From Engraulis encrasicolus (Eukaryota > Chordata > Actinopteri > Clupeiformes > Engraulidae), in assembly GCF_034702125.1 (NCBI RefSeq), contig NC_085880.1, forward strand, positions 42,454,385 to 42,518,384: a stretch of DNA of 64,000 nucleotides. The letters are read 5' to 3'. The notes under the pieces are model-generated. The model was not told the DNA's origin. It did not search any database and saw nothing but the letters and a program-made list of their open reading frames with translations. This document shows positions 39,901 to 53,900 of this stretch, one piece after another. Position 1 is the first letter of the stretch. Every line of letters starts with the position of its first letter. The position numbers and the translations under genes were made by a program.

Positions 39901-42900
39901 TTGTGTGCTTGTCTGTTTGTTGGTTGGGTTGTTTGTTTGTTTGTTTGTTTGTTTGTTTGTATGTATGTTTGTTTCATTGAGTGTACAATGACAGCATTAT
40001 TGATGTGATTCTCAAGGGCGTTTTTCCCAGATGGGCTCCCCCCGTCCTATGTGTTTGTATCCACGCTGAAGTACAAGGGTTCGGTGACCATGGAGCAGTG
40101 GGATCTGTGGAGGATCCAGACCCAGGACGAGAGGCCGCAGATGGCCGTCAGCCTCGACGGCAACACGCGCACCATCATGTTCACCACAACCAGCAACTCG
40201 TCCAGCGGCACCCAAACAGTCACTTTCAAAAAGACTCCCGCAAAAGTATGCTGGTGCACTTCATAACACATTCAGTGTTGCCAGATTGGGCTGTTTTTAG
40301 GTCAAATTGGGCGGGATTTAGAGCTTCCAGGTGTTTTTTGAGCATTTTTGTCTCATCTGGCAACCCTGAACTCACTTCATCCTCAACACTCCACTTTCAA
40401 AAACACTACAACCAAAGTATGCCCATCGGCTAAACACACTTAGCCTAACCTCATCTCACCCTCAGCACTGCACTTTCAAAGACTCAACAAAGCAAAAGTA
40501 TGTCCAATATGCTAAACACACTTGGATATTTTTGAAAATGCATTGGTTTTAGCCTCTTGTTTACACATAAACAGAGTTTTATAATGTGCCTTTCAAAACT
40601 CAAAAATAACCCATTTGGGTGGTTAAAAGGCACTTATCACAATGAGGTTTTAAAAAATGTTTAACCACATGTCGTGTTTACACATAAACAGATAAAAAAA
40701 CATCCACAAATATTTGCATCCGTGTAACCAGCACCTTAGATAACCTCACTTAACCTACTCCAGTGTATGCTAATTGCTAAGTATGCTGATGCTACATTCA
40801 GCGTAACCTCACCTCACTCTCAACACTCCACTTCCAAAGTGCTTCTAAAGTCTTCTTCCAAAAGTCTTCTTCAGAGACCTGCTAATTATGAAATCATTGG
40901 CTTGTGACATGATTGTAATTGTGCATATACTATACTCAATAGAAGTCGATATCTTGACTTATGAGACACTGTTAGTTTGTTTTGGCATATACTGCGTGCT
41001 AAGCTGGCAATGCAGTTTGTAGATCTGCCAACTCTAAACCCTGGCCATGCACTGATCCAGCTGTCCAACAACTGTACTGGCTTTCTGGAGAGATATTCTA
41101 TCCACTGTAGAATTTCCTGTAGCACATAATTATATTATATTAGATTTAATACACTCTGCTTATAAACACAATATAATCCACTTTCTGGTTGTTTTTAAGG
41201 TCTTGTGTTTGCAGCTTTCACTTTACAGCAGTCCTCCTTGCTACAGTATGCGAAGAGCTTTAGATTCCTTACATACTAGCCACCATATGGATGAAAAAAA
41301 CAGCCATGAGTGGAAAAAAAAGAAAATCATCCTTGGCTATTACCCTGCTCTTTCAGACTGTTGTAAATTCTTTCTAAAGGTCTTTGGGGAACGAATTCTG
41401 TGAAATATATCTGACATTGTTTGAAAGGGAAGTGGCCTTTTTTCCGAAGATTATTGTAACTAGGCTGCAATTTATTTTCCAATGAAGGCTAACAATGTCT
41501 AAGAGATGGAATGTTTGTCGACACATGCTGTATTTTGTCCCTTCTTGTGCGATAGAGACTCTTTGACGAGAATTGGCATCAGCTACGACTTCTAGTGACT
41601 GAAGATGATGTGACTTTATACGTTGATGACCTGGAAATAGAAACACTTCCTCTGGAGCCGCCCATAGGCATTTTCATAAATGGAAAGACTCAAGTTGGAA
41701 AATATGTCTCAAAAGAGACCACTGTACCTGTAAGTCTATTTTTTGATAACAACTGATTGATAGAGTTTCGTAACAATGAACCACGTGTGTTGCTGTAATA
41801 TAAGTATAATAATGCAATTGTGTTATTGCATTGTAACTGCATTATATGTACATGTACCTTGTACATGTCTAAACTAGAGTTTTTTTTTTTTTTTAAATAG
41901 TGGTATAATATTTTACCACATTTGCACATCTTGATGACCCCCCTAAGAGTATGTTCCTTTTATATTTAAGTTTCAAATTCAGAAACTCAGAATCTACTGT
42001 GACCCAGAGCAAAATGATCGGGAGACAGCCTGTGAGATACCTGGAGTTGTGAGTACCTTCAAGACCACAGCATTCATGTATTATATTATATTATATTATA
42101 TTATATTATATTATATTATATTATATTATATTATATTATATTATATCAGTATATGTATTGAATGATATTGTCTTGAACTATTACATGTTAGCGCTGATAG
42201 GTGACTAATAAGAACTGAACTGATGTTTTAATGGCATGATGTCAACAGATCTTGATGTTTTAATGGCATTTGGATGTCAACAGATCTTAACATTAAACAT
42301 GTTGTTACAGTTTGATACAGAGACACTGGAAAATCCCTGCACACCTGTTACTTGCCAATGAAATATAGTTGAAAATGTTGAATCTGTTGAATTGTGATGT
42401 TACCTAACCAATGTTTTCCCTCCTGCCAAAAGAGCATCACTCGAGGACAAACAGCGCAAAATCCACCTTTGCTGCCTAGACTACATTTCTCCAGCATGCT
42501 ATTCATTACTGGAAGCTCCACGTGACGCTGCTGCCAAAATGCTTCATTGGCTTGGCTATCTCACCACTAACAAAACAGAGCCAGATCTGACAATACACAG
42601 CTTTTTAAAAAAAATCTACGATTGCAGAGTTTCTGTTTGGAGAAGGACATGGGACATTTCTTAAGACGCAAGGGGTGCTGAGGCCGTTTGTCACGGCACG
42701 TCCTCCCTATCCTCCCTCTGTCCTCTCTCCTCACTAAGCTCCCTTGTCTGAGAGACTAGTACTCGCATGGGCCCAGATGGTTGGCGACCCAAGGCCAGAT
42801 CTGTCCCTGTTTGTCTGAAGCTAGCAGTGTTGCCAGATGTGTCTGATCAAACCCCGCCCAAAAGGTTTTCAAAAACTGCCAAAATGCGCTAAATTCCGCC

Positions 42901-45900
42901 CAATTTCAACAAATTACATTGATTTCTATGGGCATAAAACGGCAGAAGAAAAACCCGCCAAATGTCCAATTTTTCCCGTTTTTACCCACAGACGGCCATC
43001 CCAAGTAGCCCAATTGGGCGGGTAACCACTTAATCTGGCAACACTAGAAGCTGGCCACATCTCCACAAAAAAACCTGGTTGTTCTGTGATGTGTTGAGCT
43101 TAGGCTTTGCTGCTTTTGTGACAGTTTTCAATCCTTTTTTCATTTCCAGGACGGAGAGGTATGTATTTTGGCAGATGGCTTTGCTCGCTTTCATGTTTTG
43201 CATTTTCAACTGCTCAGGTAAGGCTGTGTTTGTCTTCAGGGTCACACAATAATGGGAGGTCAGGTCAGAAGTCAGACAGCATCAGCTAATGCACATCTCA
43301 TAGCTTCCTATGACGCACATACTGTACGTACAAATACAGTGCACACACCACTCTACTGTACACCAGGGTTAAACCAAATTAGTTTAATTGTACTCTGAAA
43401 CGTAGCCTCTTACTGCAGATGGGCTCGCTGGCGGGCCTATTCACTATTTGCTGAAAAATACTCAACTACATCATAACAACATTGCTATGACAGTGCAGAG
43501 AGCTTTAAGTAACAGATTAAGACATAGACATTCCAATTTTGATGACAGTATGGTCATAACATAAGTGCTGCGCTAAGGGTTTAAGGAGAGGGAAATGTGT
43601 CGATCTAAGTAAAAATGAACAGTTTGGAATAAAAAATATCACAAATATCAGACATTAAGCTCAGTGTTAGGCCTATAGTACTTTCACGAAGTTCACATGT
43701 AGTACGGTACATAATATTCAGGGTCATAGCACAAATGCCTCCTAAACAAACACCCCACGATCAGTTCCCTCAACAAGCTAAGAAGCTTTTTGCTTAAGTT
43801 GTGTGTTGTGTGTGTGCTGCATTCATGCTATTGGGCTGTGTGATGTGCGGACTGAATGAAAGACTAAATTGATTGATGTCATGAATAAGGCTGATGACAG
43901 GCAAGTAATGAATGCATTCCATTTTTGGCTTTGTGTATTGTAAGGCTAACTGCTTAGTCGTTGAATGCTGTGATAATGTCAAGATTAAAACGTCTAGGTT
44001 TTTTTGTTAATGTACTGTACGTATAGCAGATGGTATAACTACGCAACTCTGGGTTCCTTGGATTCTGACAGTGTGTTTTCTGTTTTGGTAGTGTGCCAAC
44101 GGACCCGGTGACATCGACCTCGATCCCACCCCCGAGCCCTGCGTCTGTCCACCCGGCCCACCAGGCGTCGCAGGCACGAAGGTTAGACCAAAGATGTTCA
44201 ATGTTAACAACGTTGATAAATCATGCCATGCATCAGCAATGCTAGCCTGACAAGCTTGTCAGGCTACAGCAATGCAACAAAGTGGGATCAATTGTGTGTG
44301 ACTTTTTAACATTTCCTAATTGAACTCCTTTCGGAACCCCCGCTAGGGTCAGGTGGGGCCCCAAACGAAAATGCAAAGAACATGAACATTTGAACCAAAA
44401 TTGCCACTACTGTGGTAAAGTGTGGGCTGTTATTCTCTATCTAGGGGCTCGGAGGCCCCAAACGGCTGCCTGCCTTGCCTGGTGGCAAGATGCGCCTCTG
44501 TCTAAGGAGCATGGCAGATCACATGCAGCTTAGAATGTTAAGCCATAGGGTAGAATGCCCTAATGTGGGACAATTTTTGTCACTTCAACTTTGGTGGTTT
44601 ATTAAAATGTAATGACAACATTTCAATACAAACAAATTACACCCTTTTCATCCTCTGGTTATGCTCTAATCAAATAATACCTTTAAAAACATGTTTAGTG
44701 TTTCTAATTTGAATAATTTGGATATTAATGTAAGTTGGTCAAAAAACATGGTTATCCCTAAAGTGGGACAATCGGTTTCCTAATGTGGGACAGTGTATAT
44801 TAAAAGCTCTCTAAAACATGTTTGTGTAAAATATTAATTCAAAATGTGATCTGCCACTCTTTAAGACATATCAGCTACACATTTAGAGCATGTTTTATGA
44901 ATTATTTTTACTTTCTTTTATTGGTAAATAAGACTGAGACTGTTTGAACCCATTGCACACAATTGGTCACTTCAACATGGCAGCTCTATTTTAGGAAAGA
45001 ACTTCCGGTTTTTGGACCCAAATGTTGTGTTGATAGCTGTGCTCCAGTAGATTAGGCCAGAAAGACTGAAATACACCTTTGATATAGATTTAAATATCCC
45101 TTTTCTTATTTGGACAGGGTGTTTGACTTCATAGTAATTGTTTGACTTATTAAATTACTACTTTTACAACTGTCCCACATTAGGAAAATCTTGTGTCCCA
45201 CTTTAGGACGCACCTATCCTAAAGTGGGACGCTAATAAAATGGGTTAAAAATAAAATATTACATTATTTTATATACACCACACATTATTTTCTGATGAAC
45301 ATATACCTACCCAACACATTTATCCAAAAAAAATACAATGATGTTTTGTTTGGAATTGATTTATACCCTAAAGACAAATTTGGCCAAATGCTATGTAATT
45401 TGCCATTTGATGGACTTCACCCAGGGTCCTTCTTCTTAATTGTAACCCCTCCCTGGAGTATTACTATACATTTACTAAATCATGATATTATGATAACATG
45501 ATGATAGGGCTTTTATTTGGTTATAGTTTTGTAAACATTTACCAACTTGGGGCAAAGCTACACCCCTTAAACCTTAAGGTGTCCCACATTAGGCATCGTC
45601 CCACTTTAGGGCATTCTACCCTATTGATTCCGGAAGAATCTCAGTATGAACTGTCTCTGTTTAGATTCTTTCAGAGGTGTCAAAAGTAAAAGTTAAAAAT
45701 AAACCCAGTTTCCTTTCCAACACATGTAACTTATCTGAGTAACCAGTAGAAACTGTTTAAGATCTGGCAATCAGCTTACTCTGCGCTGACTGGATCAAGT
45801 TTCTTGTTTTAGTATTTTTCAGTAACAACACAATCAGTCTACCTCATGAGGTACAATAGAGTACAGTAAATGGTGTAACAGCTATGTAATGTCATGCGCT

Positions 45901-48900
45901 CAGGGCCGCTGACAGCTTTTGCCGGGCCCGGGACAAATCCACTTGAAAGGGCCCCCCATTCAATACATATAATGTAAGTAGGACCCAATTTTGGGCCCCC
46001 TCTGTCCCTGGGCCGGGACAACTGTCCCCTTTGTCCCCCCCTGTCGGCTTCCCTGCATGCGCTAGTGCTGTACTTACACCATGAATTTACCTTTACTTAC
46101 ACTTTTGACACCTCTGGACTCTTTGTTCCTTGTTTATAGAGATAAACACCCTCACAAACTTATACTCTACTGCGTCTTAAAATGTAGAGCCCTGTGAGCA
46201 TGTCCTGGCACTATAGAGAACAAGCAGGGTTAGAGGAGCAGGCTTCCTGTCAATGTAATGTACATAAAAGACAGAGCATGCCTTGTAAGCACTCCCCGTA
46301 ACTGCTCTTAAATCCACAGTAAGCCTACTCGGAGACAAATATGTTGTTTATAAGGTCAAGTCCCACATATGGGAAAAAGACATGCTGTTTTTTTCACCAG
46401 GTGATTCATGTAAGAGACCTTTAACACAAATTGCCATCCAATAAAACCGAAGACATACATGCCATAAAAAGTTAATCATATGAATCACATGTATATCGCC
46501 TTATGTGGTAGCTATGATGCGGTTTGGAGGGGATAAGAAAGCGAAGCTAACTATGCTAACTATGCTGTTGTGTAGATGAAGAGGGAAAACAACAGATCGA
46601 ATGTTTGATTGTTTCTGTAGATTATTCTCACTAAACGACATGTCATTTCACATTAACTTCACTTGACCAGTAACTTGCCTGCCAGTGAAGAAATTGTAGG
46701 CCTATTTTTATTTTACGTATCAACGACACAAATTACAAAACAAAACAAAACAAAACTTGTGTCCATATCAAACCCACCCCTAAGCCTGTGACATGCATAA
46801 ATACATGGTTTCTAAATTTTTGTTTTTGTTCTAAATTAGCTCACGTGGTTGGCTGCCAGTGTCTTCCCCTCCTCACAACATCGAGTTTATAAACACGGTG
46901 AACTCATGTGTAGTTCAACATGACATGCTGTTTGTGTGATACCATCTCATTCTCATGATACCGTGTTGCTGTTTGTCTCCATAGGGGGAGGCTGGAGTAG
47001 CGGGGGACCCTGGCAAACATGGCCTTCCTGGTGCTGATGGTAAGCCTGTGAGTACTGAGTAGTTTAATATACCAACCTCAAACACACATGACTTACTGTA
47101 GCGTGGGCCTACTATTGGGTAGTATACATAATACCAACCTCAAGCACATGACATATATACCCTTATGAGTAATTTACTAGGCTATACGTATGAACGGCCA
47201 TCCGGGTACTTTGCTCGTGAATGTGCGTTACGCCCCTTTTAGGGGGAAAACGAACCAAATGTATCATTAACTTACATGCTACATCGGCTAGCCGAAATGA
47301 ACACATACGGCTGTTTGTCTATATTATTTGAACAGCCGACAACACAACACGTCTTCGGCATGTTGAGTGTGAACAACGCTAGTCTACTGGTCCTTGTCTT
47401 TCGTTTATTCTTTCTCAACACCACCAACTGACTTGCATTGGCTTTCCCCCCTCTGTTCTCCCCCAAAAAGGGGCGTAACGCACATGGCACACATCATGCT
47501 GTTTATGCGTATACCAACCTCAAGCACACATGACTTAGCATGCTATTGGGTAGCTTGGGTAGCTTAATACCAACCATGGTTTGCATAGTGTCACCACTCT
47601 TAACCATTAGCACACATCCTCACAAGGCATCAACCTTAGCTCTAGATATGTAAAACGATGACTTTGGCTGTCACTTTGTTCAGTAGATACGCCAAAAGGT
47701 GTAGAAAGTCATGCTAATCAGGCACATTCTTCTCTTATTTCTGGTGATATTTTTTTTCCACCCACCAGCTGTCTACTCTGCACGTGTACTGCAGTGCACA
47801 AATCTGGTCTTGGTACACAGCCTTGACTTTGTAAATTGGAAACAAAGCACATTGTGCATTCCAGTACACAGAGTGCATTCCATCAGCAGGAACATACCAC
47901 TTCTGCAGCAGATGAAGGAGGAAGGGGGTGGGGTGGGGGTTGAGTGAGGAGGGGTGAGGTGTGTTTTTGTTTGTCTTTGGAGTTAGTTGGCCTGTTGTGG
48001 CTGTGGACTCCATATGCATTGCAGGCAGTGTTGCCAGATTGGGTGGGTGCCCGCCCAATTGGGCTACTTTGGATGAGCGTCTGCGGGTAAAAATCGAAAA
48101 AAAAATGGCCATTTGGCGTTTTTTTCAGCCGTTTTGGGCCCATAGAAGTCAATGTAATTTGTTGAATTTGGGCGGAATTTAGCGCATTTTGGCGTTTTTT
48201 GAGAAGCTTTTGGGCGGGATTTGGTCAGACACATCTGGCAACACTGATCGCACGACCCGTCTCTGGTCTCTGGCATCACACTCTCCACCATAAGTCATTT
48301 CCTGCATCCTTCTTTTATTACCTCGTTTCAACATGAAAGCATTCAGAGAGGTGTAAAAAAGTTCTTGACGTTCACTTCTTGAGTTAGTTATCTCTTTTCT
48401 TGCCCTGATGAAGACTCTGTAGCTGGCCGAAACATGCTGGCTGTCATTTTGATTCTTTAAGTTCAAACATGAACTAGCACTTATATTAAATTGGTTTTAT
48501 AGTAGAAGAGTGCCTTGGCGTCCTGCACCTTTTTATGTAAAAAAGAAGTTGGCTTTGGCTTCGCTGTTTTCGGGCATTGCTTCATGAATGCACCGGTTGA
48601 CCTAGGTCAGTGATTCTCAAACTGTGAGCCACTGGTGGGCCATGAAGGTCATCCAAGTAGGCCTTGAAATCATTTTCTAAAAATCAAAATAACTGTGTGT
48701 GCGTGTGTTACTGTTGACAATGATTTATTTGGGTTGTATGGTTTTTTGGGTCAGAGGTGGGCACCCTGCATCTTTATGAGAATTTCAAGTGGGCCCTAAG
48801 TTGGAAAAGGTTGGGAACCCCTGACCTAGGTATTAGATGAGGAGGAATGCACTGAGAATTAAAGCACTGAGTGTGTTAAAATGTTGGTTTTGGCTTCACT

Positions 48901-50789
48901 GTTTTGAGGCATTGCTTCATAAATGCACCGGTTGTTTATTTGGGTTTTATTGTTTTTTGGGTCAGAGGTGGGCCCAGCACCTTTAGCAGAATTTCAAGTG
49001 GGACCTATGTTGGAAAAGGTTGGGAACCCTTGACCTGGATATTAGTCTGTAGATGAGGAGAAATATGCGTTGCTTACTAAATGTACCGGTTCACCTTGGT
49101 ATTGGATGAGGAGGACTGCACTGCGAATTAAGGGAAGCTCTCTGTCTGTCTTATCCTCAGACCACCACAAATGCCACACTTGAATAATAGCAAACAACTT
49201 AAGTCGAAACTCCTTTTGTTTATGGGAAATCCATTCTGCATTAATTAGGGCCTGGGTAATTACAGTGATGGGACTCAGTCAAGGTCTGCTTAATGTTTAA
49301 TGGCTAGTCAACACTAAGTGAATCAGTGCTAAATGACGCAAGTCATTTTCCTACCAGATTTCGGCATCAAACGCGCAGGAAAAATACTTTACGCTGACGA
49401 TCTCTTGATGATAATGTGGAATCTTCTAACACGTCTCTCAGCTCCTTTTTGGAAGGAGTATTCTGTCATGGAGTAGGAGTGGGCGATATGGTGGTATGAA
49501 TCGTGAAATCAAGTACAAGATCGTGCCAAACTAGAGAAATCGTTTAGATCGTCTTGCAGTGAGAATGTTTACTATCAGTATCAGAGCGATGTCTATTTAC
49601 TTAGTGTTGTTGTCTTCACTTTTCATTCTTTACATTGTTGCATTCCAATTGTGCAATTGTGTGTCAGCGTGTTTACATTTAATTAAGTGCTAATTACAAA
49701 TTGCAAGTATACAAAATGCTTGTTTTTTGTTTTGTTTTTATTTTTTCGATGGAGCATTGAGATAAAAAAAATCGTGATATGAAATTTTTGCCATATTGCC
49801 CAGCCCTATCATGGAGTCATAAATTCTCACAAGCAGACGTCAAGTAATATTACACTGGGCATGTCACTGGACTGGACACATGTTCTCTGAAGTAGACAAA
49901 ACACAGGAAAGGAAAATGGAAAGGGAAAGGGGAAGGGGAAGAAGAACAGTGCCACTCCAAATGTAGCATCTGTGCTGCTATCATCTATGCTAGTGTTTCT
50001 CAACGGGGGTGGTACAGCCCCCCAAGGGGGCGTTGGAGAGCTCTAGGGGGGCGTTGAGAAGGATACAGCTAAGTAGGGGCGATGCTTAGTTGCCATTGGG
50101 GTGCATTAGTCCATTTAATTTTTTAATACTAAGGGGGGGGGGGGGTTGTCAGGCTTATGACAGGGTCAGGGGGGAGTTGGGAGGCTTTTGATGAGGTCAA
50201 GGGAGCGTTTGTTATAAAAAGGTTGAGAAACACTGATCTATGCAATCAAGATGTCTTCAAATATATCTAGACTTATCTGTTCTTATAATACTCATAAAAC
50301 ACACTGAAACAGTAAAACAAGTGTTGCCCTTCAAAAGAGTAAAGAGAGAGAGAGATAGGGGCGGGTGATGCCTTTCCTCGTTGTCATGTCATGTGTGTGC
50401 ACTTTTTGAGCAGAAGAATACACACGGAGGTTGTAATTGAGTGTAACAGCTGGACCAGATAAATCTCGTGCAGAGTGATGGAGGATTGCGTGGTCTTTAC
50501 ATTTCACTCCGGGGAATGAAACAAGATAAATCAGTGAGGGGTTGTAAATGGAATTTTTTTTAAAGGCATTTTGTAGGTTGTTGCTTCTTGGCCTTTCGTC
50601 AAGTTCAGATTAGCCTGAGCCAAGGCTTACCAAAACAACATGACTTGTGTGCGTGCCAATGTGTGTGTGAACATGTGTGTGTGTGTGCGTGCGCACGCCC
50701 CCGTGTGTGTGTGTGCGTGCCAATGTGTGCTTGTGTGTGTGTGTGTCTGTGTGCACGGCTGCGCGCGCGTGTGTCTGTGCATGTGCCCG

Positions 50790-50828
<39 letters not shown>

Positions 50829-50832
50829 GAGC

Positions 50833-50930
<98 letters not shown>

Positions 50931-53900
50931 AGAAAGGGAGTGAGAGTGTGTTAGTAGAGCGAGTTGGGGGAATGGAATTATATAGGTGAAATGAGAGAAC
51001 ACCTGGCCGCCATATTTTGGGCCGTCTGTCTGCTTCTCCTCTGCGTGAGCAACTCTCACTTGAGGTCGTACAGTATTTCCTCCTGCCATAAACAACTACA
51101 CATGAAAAGAGAGCTTTGGTTTTGTTTGTTGGTGTTTCTTGTAGCCTATGTGCGGCGTTAAACTGCAGTTCAGGATCAGCCGGGAGGCACTGTTCGACTG
51201 CTTGCCCTTCTGACATTTGACTCTGGAGTCATTTTTATTGTTTTTTTCCCACTTCAAACCATTAGAAATAGGAGTCATTATGTGCTGTATTGGGAGATGC
51301 CCCCTTGTTTTGCCATTGGTTGTAATATATAGAAGGTCAAATTCGCTGTGAGATGGACTGTGTGAGTACAAAGGGTTATTCTCTCCCTCTTTCCTACTGA
51401 CCTTTGTGCCCTCACTGTCTTATGAAGCGTTGTCATTCATCAAGCGCTCGTAAATTTAAGGTTGGCAAAATCCCTTTTCAGAAAACGTAGGCAAGAATGA
51501 ATGTTCTTCATTGGGGAGGGGGATTCACAATTTCGATTTTTATCCCTCGTCAACAATGGCTATAATGTCATCTTCCCCCAGAAGAGAGAGCAGATGTTAC
51601 TTTTGGGCGGACTCCAAGATAGTTATGAATAGCTCAGTGCGTATGTGGATACACACACACAGACAGACACATGCATGTTTTAATGGGGAGGGAATGATGT
51701 ATCATCAGTCATTCTGTAACGATTTGAAATATTTTGGAGGTTTATGTTTGGTTATACAACTTTAACTACTTTGTGCAGAGCCTATATTTTAACCTTACTG
51801 TCACCAAAATTTTAATGGCGAAGTTTTATCCGTATCTCAGTCTTATCTGCAGAGAGTGAACAGGCCTGCCGACAGGCCCATCTGCACAAAAAGAGTTTTT
51901 AAGCCTTAAAATTACATTTGTAAAATCATTTTTATCAATGTGTTTTGCTTTGCCATATCACAGGGCAATAATCGTATGTTTGGAGACTCTCTTCTCATGG
52001 TACACAATTCAGCGTCCAACCTCTGTACATGAAGTAGAACTACTGTAGAACTACATATATTTTATACTAAAGCCTGGCTCAAACTACACGATTGTCAGCC
52101 CGATTCTCGGCTGAAAACCCCCCTTACGACAATCGCTGGAACGTTACCCCCCAGGGCCATCGCAAGCGATTGTCGGGAAAGATGCGACATTCTAAGATAG
52201 AACTTTGGCAGCTCAAAGAGTCGCCGATCGCAAATTGTTGAAATCAAACACTGTTTGAAATTTGCGACTGGAAATAGAACGTCGGGCATTGTCTCGGTGG
52301 CTGCGAGCAGATTGACAGTTGCGATTCTCTTCTAGTGTGCGGTGCACCCCGACCCCAAAATCGCACACACAGTCGCTAGTCGTGTAGTTTGAGCCTGGCT
52401 TAAAGTTGTTGATACTACACAGTGTGTCTCAAATGGCACACTTGTGCACTTCAGGCTCTACTGTATGTTTCAGTGCATAGGACGCTCACATTGAAAATTC
52501 AGTGCACTGAAAGTACCTGATTGTTGCCCGAATAATGGGCAAAACGCAGTGTGTGAACGATGGACAATGTGTACTAAACAGCCACCGTGTTGTTAACGTA
52601 ACAGAAGAAATTTAACATTCGGTTCAGTAGAAGAGTTTTGTCAGTCTCTTATTTATGTAGGCCCAAGTGATATTGCTGAGATGACCAACCTTTTCATGTC
52701 AAGCCAAGTATTGTACCATTTGAGGTGAAGGAAATGCAAATACAAGCACGAGACACTATGAAATGTAAACAGTAGCCAACCGATATTTTGGCGAGCTAAT
52801 GCCATCACGTTAGTGGTCTTAACCATGACACTATGCACTAAAGACCTCAGTGCACTGTGTGCACTATACACTAAACGCTAGTGCACTGACACAAGTTCAC
52901 CATTTGAGACATGTGAATTGTTTGATTATAGAACTACATCCTGCACATAGTTTAGTTTCATAGGAAAGCTATACAACACTGCTTTAAAAGCACAAAATCA
53001 CTGTCCCAACTTATATGAAGTGCCAAAACATTCCTAATGGCGCCATCAGACTGTGTGTGGAATATGATGGGCAGTTAGTGTGTAACATGAGAGAGTATTT
53101 TTTGGGCCTATACCCAGTGTGTCAACCATCTCACACTATAGATCGTAACTACTATAATTGTCTGGCAGCTTTAGTAGATGTGCACAAGCTATTTTTTAAA
53201 CTCTGTTAAGAGTGTAATTTAATAACTTGTCTTATCAAGGGCCTGAGGATCAGGCCTCCTAGTGCTTCCCCCACAGCTGTGCGGCAGAGATATTAAGTCT
53301 AATAGATTAATGTGTTTCATATGTCTCTTTGACAGCCTAATTTATGAAGTATACAGCTCTTGGCTCCAAAGTCTAACATAGCTCATGAAAATCAAAGTAT
53401 GAAGTATGAATTGATTTTGATTTTGATAGTGATGGAAAATACTACTCAATTGCTTTTCGATCCCACGTTGTTCCAAGAAATGTTGAAAGTTGAAAGTGTT
53501 GGGGCGAAAACAAGATGCCTGATTGAAGAGCTCATCAACATGGAAATGTAACATCTTAGAGTAATGATCATCAACTTGAGGATATATCTCCATGATCATC
53601 ATCCTTGCAGTTACACAGCACTGACAGAGATCAGCATACGGGACCGGATTAGCGCACAGGCTAGATACTGTATGGCTGCAACCTAGGGCCCCCCACCTGC
53701 CAGGGGGCCCCTACAGGCTAGATACTGTATGGCTGCAGCCTAGGGCCCCCCACCTGCCAGGGGGTCGCCGGTTGTCCAAAAGTCAGAAATCGTAGAATTG
53801 TGACAAGATGCAATATTGAAAAATGAATCTGTAATGTTGAGTGCAGTTTTAAGTAAGGGTTAACGTTCGGCGAGAAGGTCGCTACCGTGGAATAGCAGCA

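Noticed and set aside
40031..40245. LamG exon starting at the stronger acceptor 40030
   Set aside because: Joined to 39794 it shifts the frame and destroys the domain; 40017 restores it exactly.
39981..40433. 150-codon + strand frame over the LamG exon
   Set aside because: It is the wrong frame; the LamG-like reading ([14 protein letters not shown]) is in a different frame of the same exon.
50588..51216. Frames up to 203 codons over the GT/GA repeat
   Set aside because: Repeat translations; no conserved region outside the repeat.
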